A stretch of 46,813 nucleotides of DNA from Kiloniellaceae bacterium (GCA_021776215.1 JAJFGI010000361.1:1-46813), one strand, 5' to 3'. Positions 1 to 7,123 are shown, counted from the first letter of the stretch. A program made the numbers and translations. Notes: generated by a model not told the origin, from the sequence alone.

Positions 1-252
1 GGCCGGCGAGCGGCAGGTGCCGCCGCGGTCGTTGGCGACCGAACCGACGGCGCCCGACAGTCGCACGGCCGCGGCAACGGCATTGGCCTGGCGACTCGTG
101 CAACCGGCGGCTTGTAGACGTTGGACGGACGCCGTCGCGAGGGATCCCCGCGGGAACGCCCGGAGCACACGGGCGGCTTTGGTGGTGGAGATCGAGGCGA
201 CGGCGGCGACGAGGGGAACGAGCGGGTTATCGGGGCACGGGTTGTACAGCAT
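1..252 (-). CDS. RadC-like protein, N-terminal part (cut by left window edge)
   Basis: An open frame of 84 codons runs from an ATG at 252 leftward off the window, so only the N-terminus is seen. An AGAAGGA ribosome site lies about nine bases before the ATG. The visible protein has an Ala-rich helical stretch in which a run like RVLRAFPRGSLATASVQRL is followed by a QAAGCTSRQANAVAAAVRL segment; this resembles the helix-hairpin-helix N-terminus of RadC/JAB-domain proteins, where a short 'rf-gsl-all-a' helix precedes a G-x-x-x-A-x-x-A helix. RadC-like proteins are common on phages and plasmids, though their role is unsettled. The metal-binding JAB domain would lie outside the window, so the family call rests on a short weak match. 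It is transcribed away from the clamp gene and could share the 253-459 control region. Confidence 0.45.
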   Translation of the reverse strand, partial: MLYNPCPDNPLVPLVAAVASISTTKAARVLRAFPRGSLATASVQRLQAAGCTSRQANAVAAAVRLSGAVGSVANDRGGTCRSPA

Positions 253-459
253 CGGGTTGCATCCTTCTGCGGCGTCGGGCGCCGCCCCCTGCCCGGTTCT
301 GAACAGATCGAGGCAAGGGGCGAGGCTCGAAGGGGTTCGCCCGGGATGCTGTAGTTTTTGACTTCAAAAAGTCTATAATGAGCGACGTGGGAATGACAAC
401 CGCTATTCCCGGCGTCTCTCAAGTGGCCCGGCCGGATCGGGCAGAAGGATGAAACCGAC
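253..459 (+). promoter_or_regulatory. Divergent control region with a perfect TATAAT and an overlapping operator-like inverted repeat
   Basis: The 207 bases between the RadC-like and clamp genes hold a TATAAT at 374-379. Directly upstream, at 360-374, is GACTTCAAAAAGTCT, an inverted repeat with 5-bp arms that would occupy the -35/-10 spacer. The same 15 bases recur inverted at 1993-2007. A factor binding there would be placed to block RNA polymerase. I see no good -35 hexamer at 16-18 bases from the -10. Confidence 0.5.
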
Positions 460-1089
460 ATGCATGTAGACGAAACCACCCTGTATCTATCCAAGCCCGA
501 ACTGGTCGCGATGGCGGGGTACATCAGCCGCGATGAAGCCCGACCCGAGCTCGGCGCCATGTTCGTGGATCACGAACACGGTCGGGTGTGGGCGACCGAC
601 GGCCACCGTGCGGCGATCGTGACGGCCAAGGGCGGCGACCATGTGTCGCGGGGCACCCCGTTCGCCGTCGCCGCCGCGACCGTGGATCAACTTGTGCGAG
701 CGGCGAAGGCTCGCGACACGATCGCGATCCGGCGTGTGAAGCGGCGGGTTCAGATCACGGTGTCGGCGGTCGCGGGGGATCCACCGCCCTGCCGGCTGTC
801 GATCTCCGTTGGGTCGGCCAAGGTTAGGCCGGCGCCGATCGAAGCCGTGATCCCCCGGTATGAGTCGAAGGCCGGGCGGCCGGCGCAGTGGGTCGCCCTG
901 AACCCTCGCTACATCGGTGCCTTCGCGGAGCTGTGGAAACTGGGACGCGACGACTCGCGACCCGTGGTGCTTTACCGCGGCGGCGAACTCGATCCGGTGC
1001 TTGGCGTCTTCGAGACCCGCGACGGGTCGCAATGGCGTGTGATCATCATGCCGATCAACCACCGCGCCCCCGCACGAAAATCGGCGTAG
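460..1089 (+). CDS. Shortened DnaN-type DNA sliding clamp (domains 2 and 3 only)
   Basis: The 209-aa product matches the bacterial beta clamp. Residues 7-50 read like DnaN domain 2, including a 'S-DEARPEL' segment and the hallmark ATDGHR at 45-50. The C-terminus reads like domain 3: 'ALNPRYI' near residue 145, then a DG turn and a final IIMPI at 195-199, equivalent to the VMPMRL that closes DnaN. DnaN is about 366 aa with three domains and forms a dimeric six-domain ring. Here domain 1 is absent, which suggests a homotrimer ring like phage T4 gp45 or PCNA (inference). The protein-binding pocket of DnaN lies between domains 2 and 3 and so could persist. The gene stands alone behind the TATAAT/inverted-repeat region and probably serves replication of the element. 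Family match is strong; the oligomeric state is a guess. Confidence 0.78.
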   Translation: MHVDETTLYLSKPELVAMAGYISRDEARPELGAMFVDHEHGRVWATDGHRAAIVTAKGGDHVSRGTPFAVAAATVDQLVRAAKARDTIAIRRVKRRVQITVSAVAGDPPPCRLSISVGSAKVRPAPIEAVIPRYESKAGRPAQWVALNPRYIGAFAELWKLGRDDSRPVVLYRGGELDPVLGVFETRDGSQWRVIIMPINHRAPARKSA

Positions 1090-1246
1090 GCGGCGGGTCC
1101 CGTGAACCTGCCGCGAGCTTGATCGGAGCCGCTTCGGAACGGTGGCCCAGCGGAGAGCCGCCCGAGCAACGTGTCGATCGGATCCCCGTGGGGTTGCCCT
1201 AGGAGTGATGCTTGCGCCGTTGCAGATCGTGCTCGTGAAGCGTCGC

Positions 1247-1696
1247 CTACCAGTAGCTGGCGCAGCTCGTGTCAATCGCGTTGCGGCAAAGGTCGGCACC
1301 CTGGCCCGACGATGGGAAGCTACAGGTGTGGAGTAGGCCAGAAGAGGACGTCAGCCGGCACTCAGGCGACGGGAACCGGTCGGAGCACGTAATCCCGAGG
1401 TGGTCGTTGCAGCTGCCCTGGCAGATGTTCCCATCGCCGGCGATGCTCCAATTATCGGGGTTGGCGCAACCGACCTTCTCCGCGCCGTCGGCTGCGCCGC
1501 TGGTGCGACCGGTTGCTTCATCGCTGCCGTCGGCTGAGTTACGCGTGTCCTCAGTTCCGTCCTGGCCGGTGTCGTTGCTCTCGCTGCTTTCCGTAGACGC
1601 GGTGTCGTCGTCGGAGTCTTTGTCGGCGCACGCGGGGGGCACCAGCAGCGTGACTCCCAGCCCAACCAGTCGAAGACGGAGGATCATGCCTGGCAT
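1247..1696 (-). CDS. Small cysteine-rich secreted lipoprotein
   Basis: Product is 149 aa when started at the ATG at 1696 (another ATG lies at 1687). The N-terminus has arginines, a hydrophobic core (VGLGVTLLV) and a PPAC lipobox-like site near residue 23. A Ser/Thr/Asp/Glu-rich linker of about 50 residues follows, then a compact C-terminal domain of about 60 residues with many cysteines (GCANPD, ICQGSC, ITCSD, ECRL, HTCSF, LCRN, SCASYW), probably disulfide-bonded. This layout is common among myxobacterial surface lipoproteins. No enzyme motif is seen and no family is recognised. It faces left, against the clamp gene, with no neighbour in its own operon. The lipobox has proline at -2, so simple secretion is possible. 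Confidence 0.6.
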   Translation of the reverse strand: MPGMILRLRLVGLGVTLLVPPACADKDSDDDTASTESSESNDTGQDGTEDTRNSADGSDEATGRTSGAADGAEKVGCANPDNWSIAGDGNICQGSCNDHLGITCSDRFPSPECRLTSSSGLLHTCSFPSSGQGADLCRNAIDTSCASYW

Positions 1697-1814
1697 CGTC
1701 AACTTGGATGTGTGCGATGCCTGGGACGGCGGGGTCATTCTTTCACGGCAATCTCGCAAACGGAGGCGGGCGAAGCCCCATTGCGTCGGCGGGGAGCGAT
1801 CTCCGGGATCGCCT

Positions 1815-1851
1815 AAAAAAAAGCGCGGTGCGTCCTGAGGGGCGCCCGCGC
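1815..1851 (-). terminator. Intrinsic terminator for leftward transcription
   Basis: Read on the minus strand, a GC-rich hairpin (GCGCGG at 1846-1851 pairing with CCGCGC at 1823-1828, with an inner partly wobble-paired stem and TGA tip) is followed by eight Ts (1822-1815). No minus-strand protein gene lies upstream of it, so it must end an untranslated transcript starting near or beyond 1990. Confidence 0.6.
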
Positions 1852-1990
1852 AGGGTTCGGACCGGCCTGTTGGAGCCGCGGCCCGAAGGGACAGGATGCC
1901 TGCCACTGCCGGGCAACGGCACAATAGCGACCGGCCGGCGGGCCGAACAGGCTTCGGTGCGGGATCTCGCCAGATCTCCCACGATCTAGC
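1823..1990 (-). ncRNA. Possible small untranslated RNA ending at the 1815 terminator
   Basis: Between the inverted repeat at 1993-2007 and the minus-strand terminator there is no convincing coding frame on either strand. The inverted repeat has the same orientation relative to this stretch as the copy at 360-374 has to the TATAAT, so a leftward promoter near 1985 (weak CTAGAT) would give an RNA of about 170 nt. A start further right, inside the replication gene's leader, would instead make it antisense to that leader. This is inference from layout only. Confidence 0.2.
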
Positions 1991-2010
1991 CCAGACTTTT
2001 TGAAGTCTGG
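1991..2010. repeat. Second copy of the 15-bp inverted-repeat operator
   Basis: CCAGACTT-TTTG-AAGTCTGG is a perfect 8-bp inverted repeat with a 4-base spacer. Its core AGACTTTTTGAAGTC (1993-2007) is the exact reverse complement of 360-374. A degenerate third half (GGACTTCGAAAA) follows at 2009-2020. Two sites 1.6 kb apart, both in control regions, suggest a shared regulator. Confidence 0.55.
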
Positions 2011-2134
2011 ACTTCGAAAATGCCAGATGCGTCTCCGCAGGTTTCGCCGGTATCGGTGTTCAGCCCTACGCTTAGCAGCGTTCGACCGGATCCGCGGCCG
2101 ACTGCGGCGATCCCGTAGACGCGACCAGATGTTG

Positions 2135-2202
2135 TGTGGTCCTCTTCGGCGCGAAGACCACATAAAAGACGAGCCCGCCGAAGTTCCAGCTTCGTCGGGC
2201 TC
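2135..2202 (+). promoter_or_regulatory. Two tandem hairpins in the leader of the replication-initiator candidate
   Basis: Hairpin 1 (2135-2162) pairs TGTGGTC with GACCACA around an inner TTCG/CGAA stem. Hairpin 2 (2171-2202) pairs GAGCCCGCCGAAG with CTTCGTCGGGCTC across a six-base loop, with one mismatch. No T-run follows hairpin 2, so it is not an ordinary terminator. Stacked hairpins just before a plasmid initiator gene are typical of antisense-RNA or attenuation copy control, which is the inferred role. Confidence 0.5.
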
Positions 2203-2241
2203 CGAGAGGTCAGCGAGCTTTTCAATCGGAGCGCCGACTAC

Positions 2242-3765
2242 ATGGGAAACGTACGCCTTTTTTCTGAGGGGTTCAACCCCTCTGCGCACCCGCGCGCTCA
2301 GGAGCATCTTCCTGAAATTCCTAAGGAACTTGTCAGTGCGGACTACGCGCTAGACAATGATCGCCGGGAGTCTCTTCCTGCACTGAAGGCCAGGATGGCC
2401 CGGGCACGTCGCCGTGCCCTGGACCGTGCGGACCCGAGGCAAACGACGCTCCGTGGGGTCTTGGATCCCAACAACGGGTATCGCCGCCATAGCGCAGGGG
2501 GGAAGTTCGAGTCATGGCGTCAGCTCGACGTTGAGCTCGACCACATCGACAAGTTCAAGAACCGCGAAGGCTTCTGGAGGAAGGGCGGCAAGGCGCGCGA
2601 GGCCATGGCCCACGTGCGCGCGCAGACGTTCTCGGCGATCGAGCTCGGCGGCCTCGATGAGGTTCTCCCGGTTTGGATGCGGGGTCGATGGGCCCTGACC
2701 CGCGCCCAGACGGCGATCCTCATCGCGGTCATGAAGGCGTTTCGCTTCAAGGCGGGGGGCGTGATGGAGCGCGAGCCTGTGCTGGCGTCAGACTTGGGGA
2801 TCAGCGAGCGCGCATTTCGGTATGCGCTCAATGGTCGCCGGTACACCGTCGCCGATGGCAGCGAGCGGTGGTCGCCGGGGCTCATCGAGCGGGGCCTCGT
2901 GTATCGGCGTCAACTCAAGCGGCCCGGGACCGATGGCAGGCGTACGGATGACGACGTCCTCCTGCTTCGCGTCGGGCCCGTCGTCGAGAAGCTGATGCGG
3001 CCGACGATGGCGGCCTCGCCCTGGATTGAAGCCACCGACGCGCAGCGCACCAAGGCTCGAGACAGGCTTCAGAAGCTGCGTAGGCAAGGCCGGGCGATGC
3101 GGCGAACTCAGGCGACCGAGGCCTGGGGCCGTCGGCAGCAATGGCGTGTAATTAAATCCGCGGCACAATGTGCCGACAACCCCGCCTCCCCCCCGATGAA
3201 GGGGGGCAGGGGGAGGTTAGGGTTAACGCGGGGGGAAAGGCATAAGCCTTCCCAATCCCCCCGCACCCCCCGGGCTTCGAAAAACACAAACGTCTCGCCG
3301 CCAAAACAGCGCCAGTTGGACAACGAAGCGCTATGCAAGGCCTCACGGCCTGCCGCGCTTCTCCCGCGCTCGACCGATCATGACCAAAATCTTCGAGCGA
3401 CCGAAGGCGATCGCCGAAGACGGCGCGCCCAGGAGGGCGGGTTGGAAATTCCGGCGGAGTTTTCAAGTCGACCGATCCACCAAGAGCGAACGAACAGAAA
3501 AGATCCGGACCTGAATGTTTGGCGAGCGCGTCGCGCTCGCGGTGTTCGAGTTCCGCCGAAAATTGCTGAACGCCTGTTCGACGAGGACTGCGCGAAGGCT
3601 TATTCAGCTCTTTTTGGGGCGGCCCCTCAGGCTTCGCCTGAGGGCGATTCGATCGAGGGGTCCCCTCCCCCTTCCGAACGGTCTGAAACGCCGCCTGCGG
3701 CCAGCGTCGGTCCTCCGGAGAACGAACAATTGTCGGAGGCCGGCGATCGAGAGCGCCCCGGCTAG
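2242..3765 (+). CDS. Winged-helix replication initiator candidate (Rep-like)
   Basis: I start this at the ATG at 2242, ten bases after a GGAG; an upstream in-frame ATG at 2134 would place the leader hairpins inside the gene. The first 300 of 507 residues look like real protein: a basic N-terminus, then around residues 140-250 a winged-helix segment with 'LTRAQTAILIAVMKAF', 'LASDLGISERAFRYALNG' (helix-turn-helix) and 'LIERGLVYRRQL' (wing). Such a fold is shared by plasmid Rep proteins and some regulators. Position next to leader hairpins and upstream of a partition locus favours Rep. After about residue 305 (nt 3155) the sequence becomes Pro/Arg/Ser-rich low complexity over hairpin-rich DNA, so the true protein may end early or carry a disordered tail. 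No Rep family signature is recognised. Confidence 0.55.
   Translation: MGNVRLFSEGFNPSAHPRAQEHLPEIPKELVSADYALDNDRRESLPALKARMARARRRALDRADPRQTTLRGVLDPNNGYRRHSAGGKFESWRQLDVELDHIDKFKNREGFWRKGGKAREAMAHVRAQTFSAIELGGLDEVLPVWMRGRWALTRAQTAILIAVMKAFRFKAGGVMEREPVLASDLGISERAFRYALNGRRYTVADGSERWSPGLIERGLVYRRQLKRPGTDGRRTDDDVLLLRVGPVVEKLMRPTMAASPWIEATDAQRTKARDRLQKLRRQGRAMRRTQATEAWGRRQQWRVIKSAAQCADNPASPPMKGGRGRLGLTRGERHKPSQSPRTPRASKNTNVSPPKQRQLDNEALCKASRPAALLPRSTDHDQNLRATEGDRRRRRAQEGGLEIPAEFSSRPIHQERTNRKDPDLNVWRARRARGVRVPPKIAERLFDEDCAKAYSALFGAAPQASPEGDSIEGSPPPSERSETPPAASVGPPENEQLSEAGDRERPG
3180..3644. repeat. Hairpin-dense stretch inside the 3' part of the Rep frame; candidate origin
   Basis: Several strong inverted repeats crowd here: C-run/G-run arms around GATGAA (3188-3206); a nested structure with GCGGGGGG (3228-3235) pairing to CCCCCCGC (3257-3264) around an inner AAGGC-ATAA-GCCTT (3237-3250); GAAGCGC (3325-3331) with GCGCTTC (3355-3361); the palindrome GGCGATCGCC (3406-3415); and CCCTCAGGC-TTC-GCCTGAGGG (3624-3644). 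The open frame passes through all of them. This could be an origin within rep, or non-coding DNA that happens to stay open. Confidence 0.45.
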
Positions 3766-4457
3766 TCATGCGTCGGTTCGGCGATGTGACGCGCAGAGGC
3801 GATCTGTAGCCCTTCCGACACGCTTTTCCGATCTGGCGAGTCGTGCCGGCGACCCGCCCTCGCGCAAAGTCGACAACCAGACTTGTCGCTTTGTCGCCCT
3901 GGCGTCGCGCATCGCCGAGTCGAGGCAGGTCGCAGTGTCGCCTCGTCGGCACGACACGATCTGTAACATCGCCGTAGCGATCTGACTCCGCAGGTCGACT
4001 CGCGTCACCGAAGCGGGTCGACGTGAGCGTGTGAGTCGCCGCGCCTTGGCAGGTCGCCTCGCTTACACGATGTGCGTCGCCGGGGCGACGCGAGTCGCGA
4101 TTGCGCATCGCCTCGGCGACACGGGTCGCCTCGTCACAAAGGCGGGTCGGGTCTCCTTGTCGAGGCGTGTCGCCCCGTCGCAGGAGCAGATCACATCGCT
4201 GTTGCGACGCAGGTCGCTGACCCGAGTCGTGTTGCGCCCGCGACGTGCGTCGCTGCGGCGCCCTGTCGATGTGACTCGCGCCCACGACCTGCTCTGCCTT
4301 GGCGGGTCACATCGCAGCGGCGAGTCGTGCCGCCAAAGCGCCCTTGCGCGTCGACCCGCTTCGGCGTTCTGCGTCGCCTCGCCAGGGCGGATCGTGTCGC
4401 CGGCTCGCTCTTGCGACTTTCTTGGTCGCCTCGCCTCGGCGACGTACAAGCCATTCG
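3766..4457. repeat. GTCGC/GCGAC motif array; candidate centromere (parS/parC) upstream of parA
   Basis: These 690 bases have no convincing gene but hold about two dozen GTCGC or GCGAC pentamers (for example 3885, 3893, 3904, 3929, 3937, 4035, 4053, 4076, 4085, 4094, 4116, 4125, 4169, 4177, 4204, 4213, 4249, 4373, 4396, 4414, 4425, 4439) plus many one-base variants (ATCGC, GTCAC, GTCGA, AGTCG). Both orientations occur, often 8-12 bases apart. By base composition I would expect only two or three. In type Ib partition systems the centromere is an array of short degenerate repeats just upstream of parA, bound by a ribbon-helix-helix protein, which matches this layout. Confidence 0.6.
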
Positions 4458-5108
4458 ATGATCATCGCCTTTTGTGTGGAAAAGGGCGGGGCGGGGAAAT
4501 CCGCGACGTCTGTGGCTGTCTCCCTCGAGTACGTGCTGCGCGGGTACAAGACCTTATTGGTCGACGTCGACCCGCAGCACTCGTCGCTGGACTGGCACCG
4601 CCTGGCGACTGCGAACGGAAACCCGGCACCCAAAGTGATGGCGGCAGGCGAGGGCTTCGAGGACGACCTCGGCCAACTCGCAGGCCAGTACGACCGGATC
4701 GTGATCGATGCGCCAGGGCGCTACGGCCGGATCATGGCCGGCGCGCTCGCCATCTCCGACATCTTCGTGATGCCGACCGTTCCGGGGCGCTACGACCTTT
4801 GGTCGACGCTGCGCACCAGCAAACTCGCGGAGCGTGCGGCGATGGAGCGACCCGAGCTGAAGGTGAGGGCGATGCTGAACAAGGTCGACCGCCGGCGGAG
4901 CATCTCCAAAGAGATCCGGCCCGCGTTGGTCGGTCGCGGAATCGACGTGCTCGACACGGAGCTTTCGTTGCTCGCCGACTACGACGAAGGGACCGAGGAA
5001 GGTCTCGCGCCCACAAACTTGAATCCGACCGGAAAGGCCGCGAAGCAGATCCGCAGCCTTTGCGACGAACTCGATGAACTCTCCAAGGAGCTCCGCCGTG
5101 CCGTCTAA
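4458..5108 (+). CDS. parA: ParA/ParF-type partition ATPase
   Basis: The 216-aa protein begins directly with the deviant Walker A motif KGGAGKS at residues 9-15 (signature Lys9, catalytic Lys14), followed by the A' motif VDVDPQ (35-40) and a Walker B-like IVIDAPG (81-87). It lacks the N-terminal DNA-binding domain of large plasmid ParAs, so it fits the small type Ib (ParF) class that works with a ribbon-helix-helix partner. ATP-bound forms coat the nucleoid and move plasmid DNA. The ATG at 4458 is chosen because longer starts would read through the GTCGC array; there is no obvious ribosome site, so the message may be nearly leaderless. It overlaps the next gene by 11 bases and is surely co-transcribed with it. 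Confidence 0.88.
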   Translation: MIIAFCVEKGGAGKSATSVAVSLEYVLRGYKTLLVDVDPQHSSLDWHRLATANGNPAPKVMAAGEGFEDDLGQLAGQYDRIVIDAPGRYGRIMAGALAISDIFVMPTVPGRYDLWSTLRTSKLAERAAMERPELKVRAMLNKVDRRRSISKEIRPALVGRGIDVLDTELSLLADYDEGTEEGLAPTNLNPTGKAAKQIRSLCDELDELSKELRRAV

Positions 5109-5553
5109 AAAACGAGGATCGCTATCCGGGGTCGCCCCGTCCGAACTTGCCGACCGCTTGATGAAGCCCGAAGCGGCGCAGCCGTTGTCGGTCGTTGCCG
5201 AGTCGCGGCTGCCTGAGCCACCGGCGATGCCCGAGCCGGCAAGGCAACCGGAGCCGGCGCCCCTTGTCGCTGATCCCGACCCAGGGTTGCAGCCCGCTGC
5301 GCACATTCCGGCGCAAACACCTCCGCGCCCGCGTGCGCCTCGGGCGTCGGCCCCGCGGAAAACCCAGCCGGCCCCAGTGATGGTTGAACCGCCCAAGCGC
5401 GGCCATGCGATCCAAGCGAGCGGGAAGGTGGTCCGGCGGATCACGCTGAGCCTGCCGCCGGACGTAGGTCAAGTGCTTGCGCACTTCTGTGTAGAAAGCG
5501 GCCGTACGCAGAGTGACGTGGTCGCAGAGGCCTTGCGCGAAAAGTTCCGCTAG
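5098..5553 (+). CDS. Ribbon-helix-helix centromere-binding protein (ParG-like)
   Basis: I choose the GTG at 5098: AAGGAG lies seven bases upstream, and the start overlaps the end of parA by 11 bases. The 151-aa protein has a basic N-terminus (SKKRGS), a long Pro/Ala-rich disordered middle (about residues 35-100) and a C-terminal ribbon-helix-helix: strand VVRRITLSLP, then helix DVGQVLAHFCVESG and helix RTQSDVVAEALREKF. The gene order ATPase then RHH, with a motif array upstream, is that of type Ib partition, where the RHH protein binds the centromere, represses the operon and stimulates the ATPase through its flexible arm. The arm here is much longer than in ParG of TP228 (76 aa). Confidence 0.75.
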   Translation: MPSKKRGSLSGVAPSELADRLMKPEAAQPLSVVAESRLPEPPAMPEPARQPEPAPLVADPDPGLQPAAHIPAQTPPRPRAPRASAPRKTQPAPVMVEPPKRGHAIQASGKVVRRITLSLPPDVGQVLAHFCVESGRTQSDVVAEALREKFR

Positions 5554-5563
5554 CTGGCCACAC

Positions 5564-5582
5564 ACGTGCGCTGACGTGCGCT
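5564..5582. repeat. Tandem ACGTGCGCT repeat before the second RHH gene
   Basis: ACGTGCGCT occurs at 5564-5572 and 5574-5582, ten bases apart, one helical turn. It lies about 65 bases before the small RHH gene and could be its operator. Confidence 0.35.
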
Positions 5583-5644
5583 CGACATCGCGCGCCGTAT
5601 CTTCAGTGGCGCGAGGACCCATCCGTGGCCTACCCTGAAAGACC

Positions 5645-5851
5645 ATGGCGTCGAAGGCCAATGCCGCGAAACAGGAAAACGGAGGTCGCACCGGCCGACC
5701 GCCGTCGGACGTCGATCGCGTGCAAACCACGATCTACCTCGAGACCGGACTCCGCGAGAAGCTGCGCAAGTACGCCTTCAAAGAGCGGATGAACCAGAGC
5801 GCCGTCGTCGAAGAAGCGCTCAAGGCGATGCTCCGCGGCAAGCGGTTGTGA
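5645..5851 (+). CDS. Small ribbon-helix-helix DNA-binding protein
   Basis: A 68-aa protein: a short polar N-terminus with GRPPS, then strand VQTTIYLETG and two helices (LREKLRKYAFKER, MNQSAVVEEALKAML), the CopG/Arc-type ribbon-helix-helix arrangement, which binds DNA as a dimer. It starts at an ATG behind CCTGAAAGACC, a moderate ribosome site. It follows the parA-parG pair after 91 bases and may be a plasmid copy-number repressor (CopG-like) or a second partition/regulatory factor. It is an alternative candidate ligand for the GTCGC array, the CTGCA cluster or the 15-bp inverted repeat. The gene ends just before a convergent minus-strand gene. Confidence 0.7.
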   Translation: MASKANAAKQENGGRTGRPPSDVDRVQTTIYLETGLREKLRKYAFKERMNQSAVVEEALKAMLRGKRL

Positions 5852-5961
5852 CGTTCGAGCACGTGGCATTCGCAGACCGGATCGACGCTAGATTCGCGGT
5901 TGTGGGCGTGGCCATGCGGGTCAGGCATTTTCGGGTTGGGGGAAGGCGAACCCGTCTGCCG

Positions 5962-7089
5962 TCAAAGCGGGCCTTTGAGGACGAAGCCTATCGGGCCGGG
6001 CTCTTCGAGTTTGCGGCTCGCGCGGAGCACATGGCGGCCGCGTGCGAGGGAAAGTGTGATCTCGAGGTTGGGGTCCGCAGAAACGAAATCCGGATCTTCG
6101 CCGCATCCGAGTCCGCAGGATACGACCTCGATCGTCATGCCGTCACGCGCGTCAAGTTCGAGCCGGTAGTCCCCACTCGCGGGCACGTCCACAGTGTAGT
6201 TTTTCCAAACACGCCCGCGCCGAGGGCCGACCGCATCGGGTGAGCTACATCCGAAGTCTCCACCGCCCTCGATGATGTAGGGAGTCTGGGCCCAGTCAGC
6301 TTCTTGCCATGCGATCGGGTCTGCGTCGCACTCAGCCGCGAGTCGTGAGAAGGCGAGCAGTGAGCACTTCGGGTACGCGGTGTACTCGTCTTCGGTGCTA
6401 TCTAGACCTTCGTTTGTGGTCGCTACGAGCAGCTCATCGAGTGCTGCGTGGTCGCGAATCGCTCCCGCGCTGTCGACGAAATGCTCCATGGCCGACCACG
6501 ACGATTCGATCGCCAGAAACGAAAGCAAGTGAGCGCTGCGATCATACAGCTGTGCCGGGGTGTTCCTTCTGACGTGATCCGGGATGTCAGCGATCGCGAA
6601 GTTGGGGTCCCAGCCGAGGGAGTGATCGTAGTGCAGCTGCGCGAGTCCTTCCTCGAAGAAGTCGGCGTTGCGCTGCGCTCCTTCTTGGAGGTCGCGGATC
6701 GCATGAACGAGCTCGTGCGTGTGTGTGGGATTCGCGGCGTAGACGTGACCGCTGCGCGTGCACGCTGAAGCTGAGCCGCATAGCTCTGGTGGCGCGAGAG
6801 TCTCTGGCTCAAGGTAAAAGTAGCTCACGCGGTGCGCCAGATCGCCGTCTTCGGACTCCTTGAGATATGCGCCTACGAAGTTGTCGAGATACTCCGGTGT
6901 GCCCGTGCACAGCGGCAGCTCTGGCTCGCTCCACAGTGATACGTGAGTTCCTTCGAAGACGGACTGGGTCCCCGAGGGAGTCGGCGCCAAGTCGAAGGGG
7001 TCGGGAGCCGCACAGGCCGCCACAGCCCCTAGCAGTGCGATTCCGCCGCCGGCGCGCGAGCACGATGGTTGGGACGAACGGCGATGCAT
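5962..7089 (-). CDS. Secreted lipoprotein zinc metalloprotease (gluzincin-like)
   Basis: The product (about 375 aa) has an N-terminal signal with Arg-rich n-region, hydrophobic core IALLGAVA and a VAAC lipobox, so it is probably a lipoprotein. The metal site is HELVH (about residues 125-129) followed 18 residues later by an EEGLAQ segment giving the third glutamate ligand, the pattern of gluzincin peptidases. A C-terminal beta domain (about 275-375, 'NYTVDVPASGDYRLELDA') resembles pre-peptidase C-terminal (PPC) folds and has paired cysteines. A GTG two codons upstream (7095) is an alternative start. It lies 35 bases behind the 7124-8266 gene, so the two probably share a transcript. No peptidase family is recognised more closely; the substrate is unknown. 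It looks like cargo carried by the element. Confidence 0.7.
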   Translation of the reverse strand: MHRRSSQPSCSRAGGGIALLGAVAACAAPDPFDLAPTPSGTQSVFEGTHVSLWSEPELPLCTGTPEYLDNFVGAYLKESEDGDLAHRVSYFYLEPETLAPPELCGSASACTRSGHVYAANPTHTHELVHAIRDLQEGAQRNADFFEEGLAQLHYDHSLGWDPNFAIADIPDHVRRNTPAQLYDRSAHLLSFLAIESSWSAMEHFVDSAGAIRDHAALDELLVATTNEGLDSTEDEYTAYPKCSLLAFSRLAAECDADPIAWQEADWAQTPYIIEGGGDFGCSSPDAVGPRRGRVWKNYTVDVPASGDYRLELDARDGMTIEVVSCGLGCGEDPDFVSADPNLEITLSLARGRHVLRASRKLEEPGPIGFVLKGPL

Positions 7090-7123
7090 GCCCACAGTGG
7101 TTCCGTCGCGCCGTCTCTATGGG

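Noticed and set aside
358..379. TTGACT and TATAAT as a standard promoter pair
   Set aside because: The hexamers are only ten bases apart; a sigma-70 promoter needs about 17. Only the TATAAT is kept.
1840..1990. tRNA gene
   Set aside because: A GGTTCGGA stretch looks like a T-loop, but no acceptor or anticodon stems can be folded around it.
3216..3226. Telomere-like TTAGGGTTA
   Set aside because: Only one and a half units; no terminal array.
3152..4285. 377-aa minus-strand frame over the Rep tail and motif array
   Set aside because: Arg/Thr/Asp-rich repeats created by the GTCGC array; no ribosome site and no fold.
3766..4457. CRISPR array
   Set aside because: Units are five-base words at irregular spacing in both orientations, with no long repeat or regular spacer.
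5848..6243. 131-aa plus-strand frame overlapping the metalloprotease
   Set aside because: Antisense to the conserved C-terminal beta domain of a gene with a firm catalytic motif.
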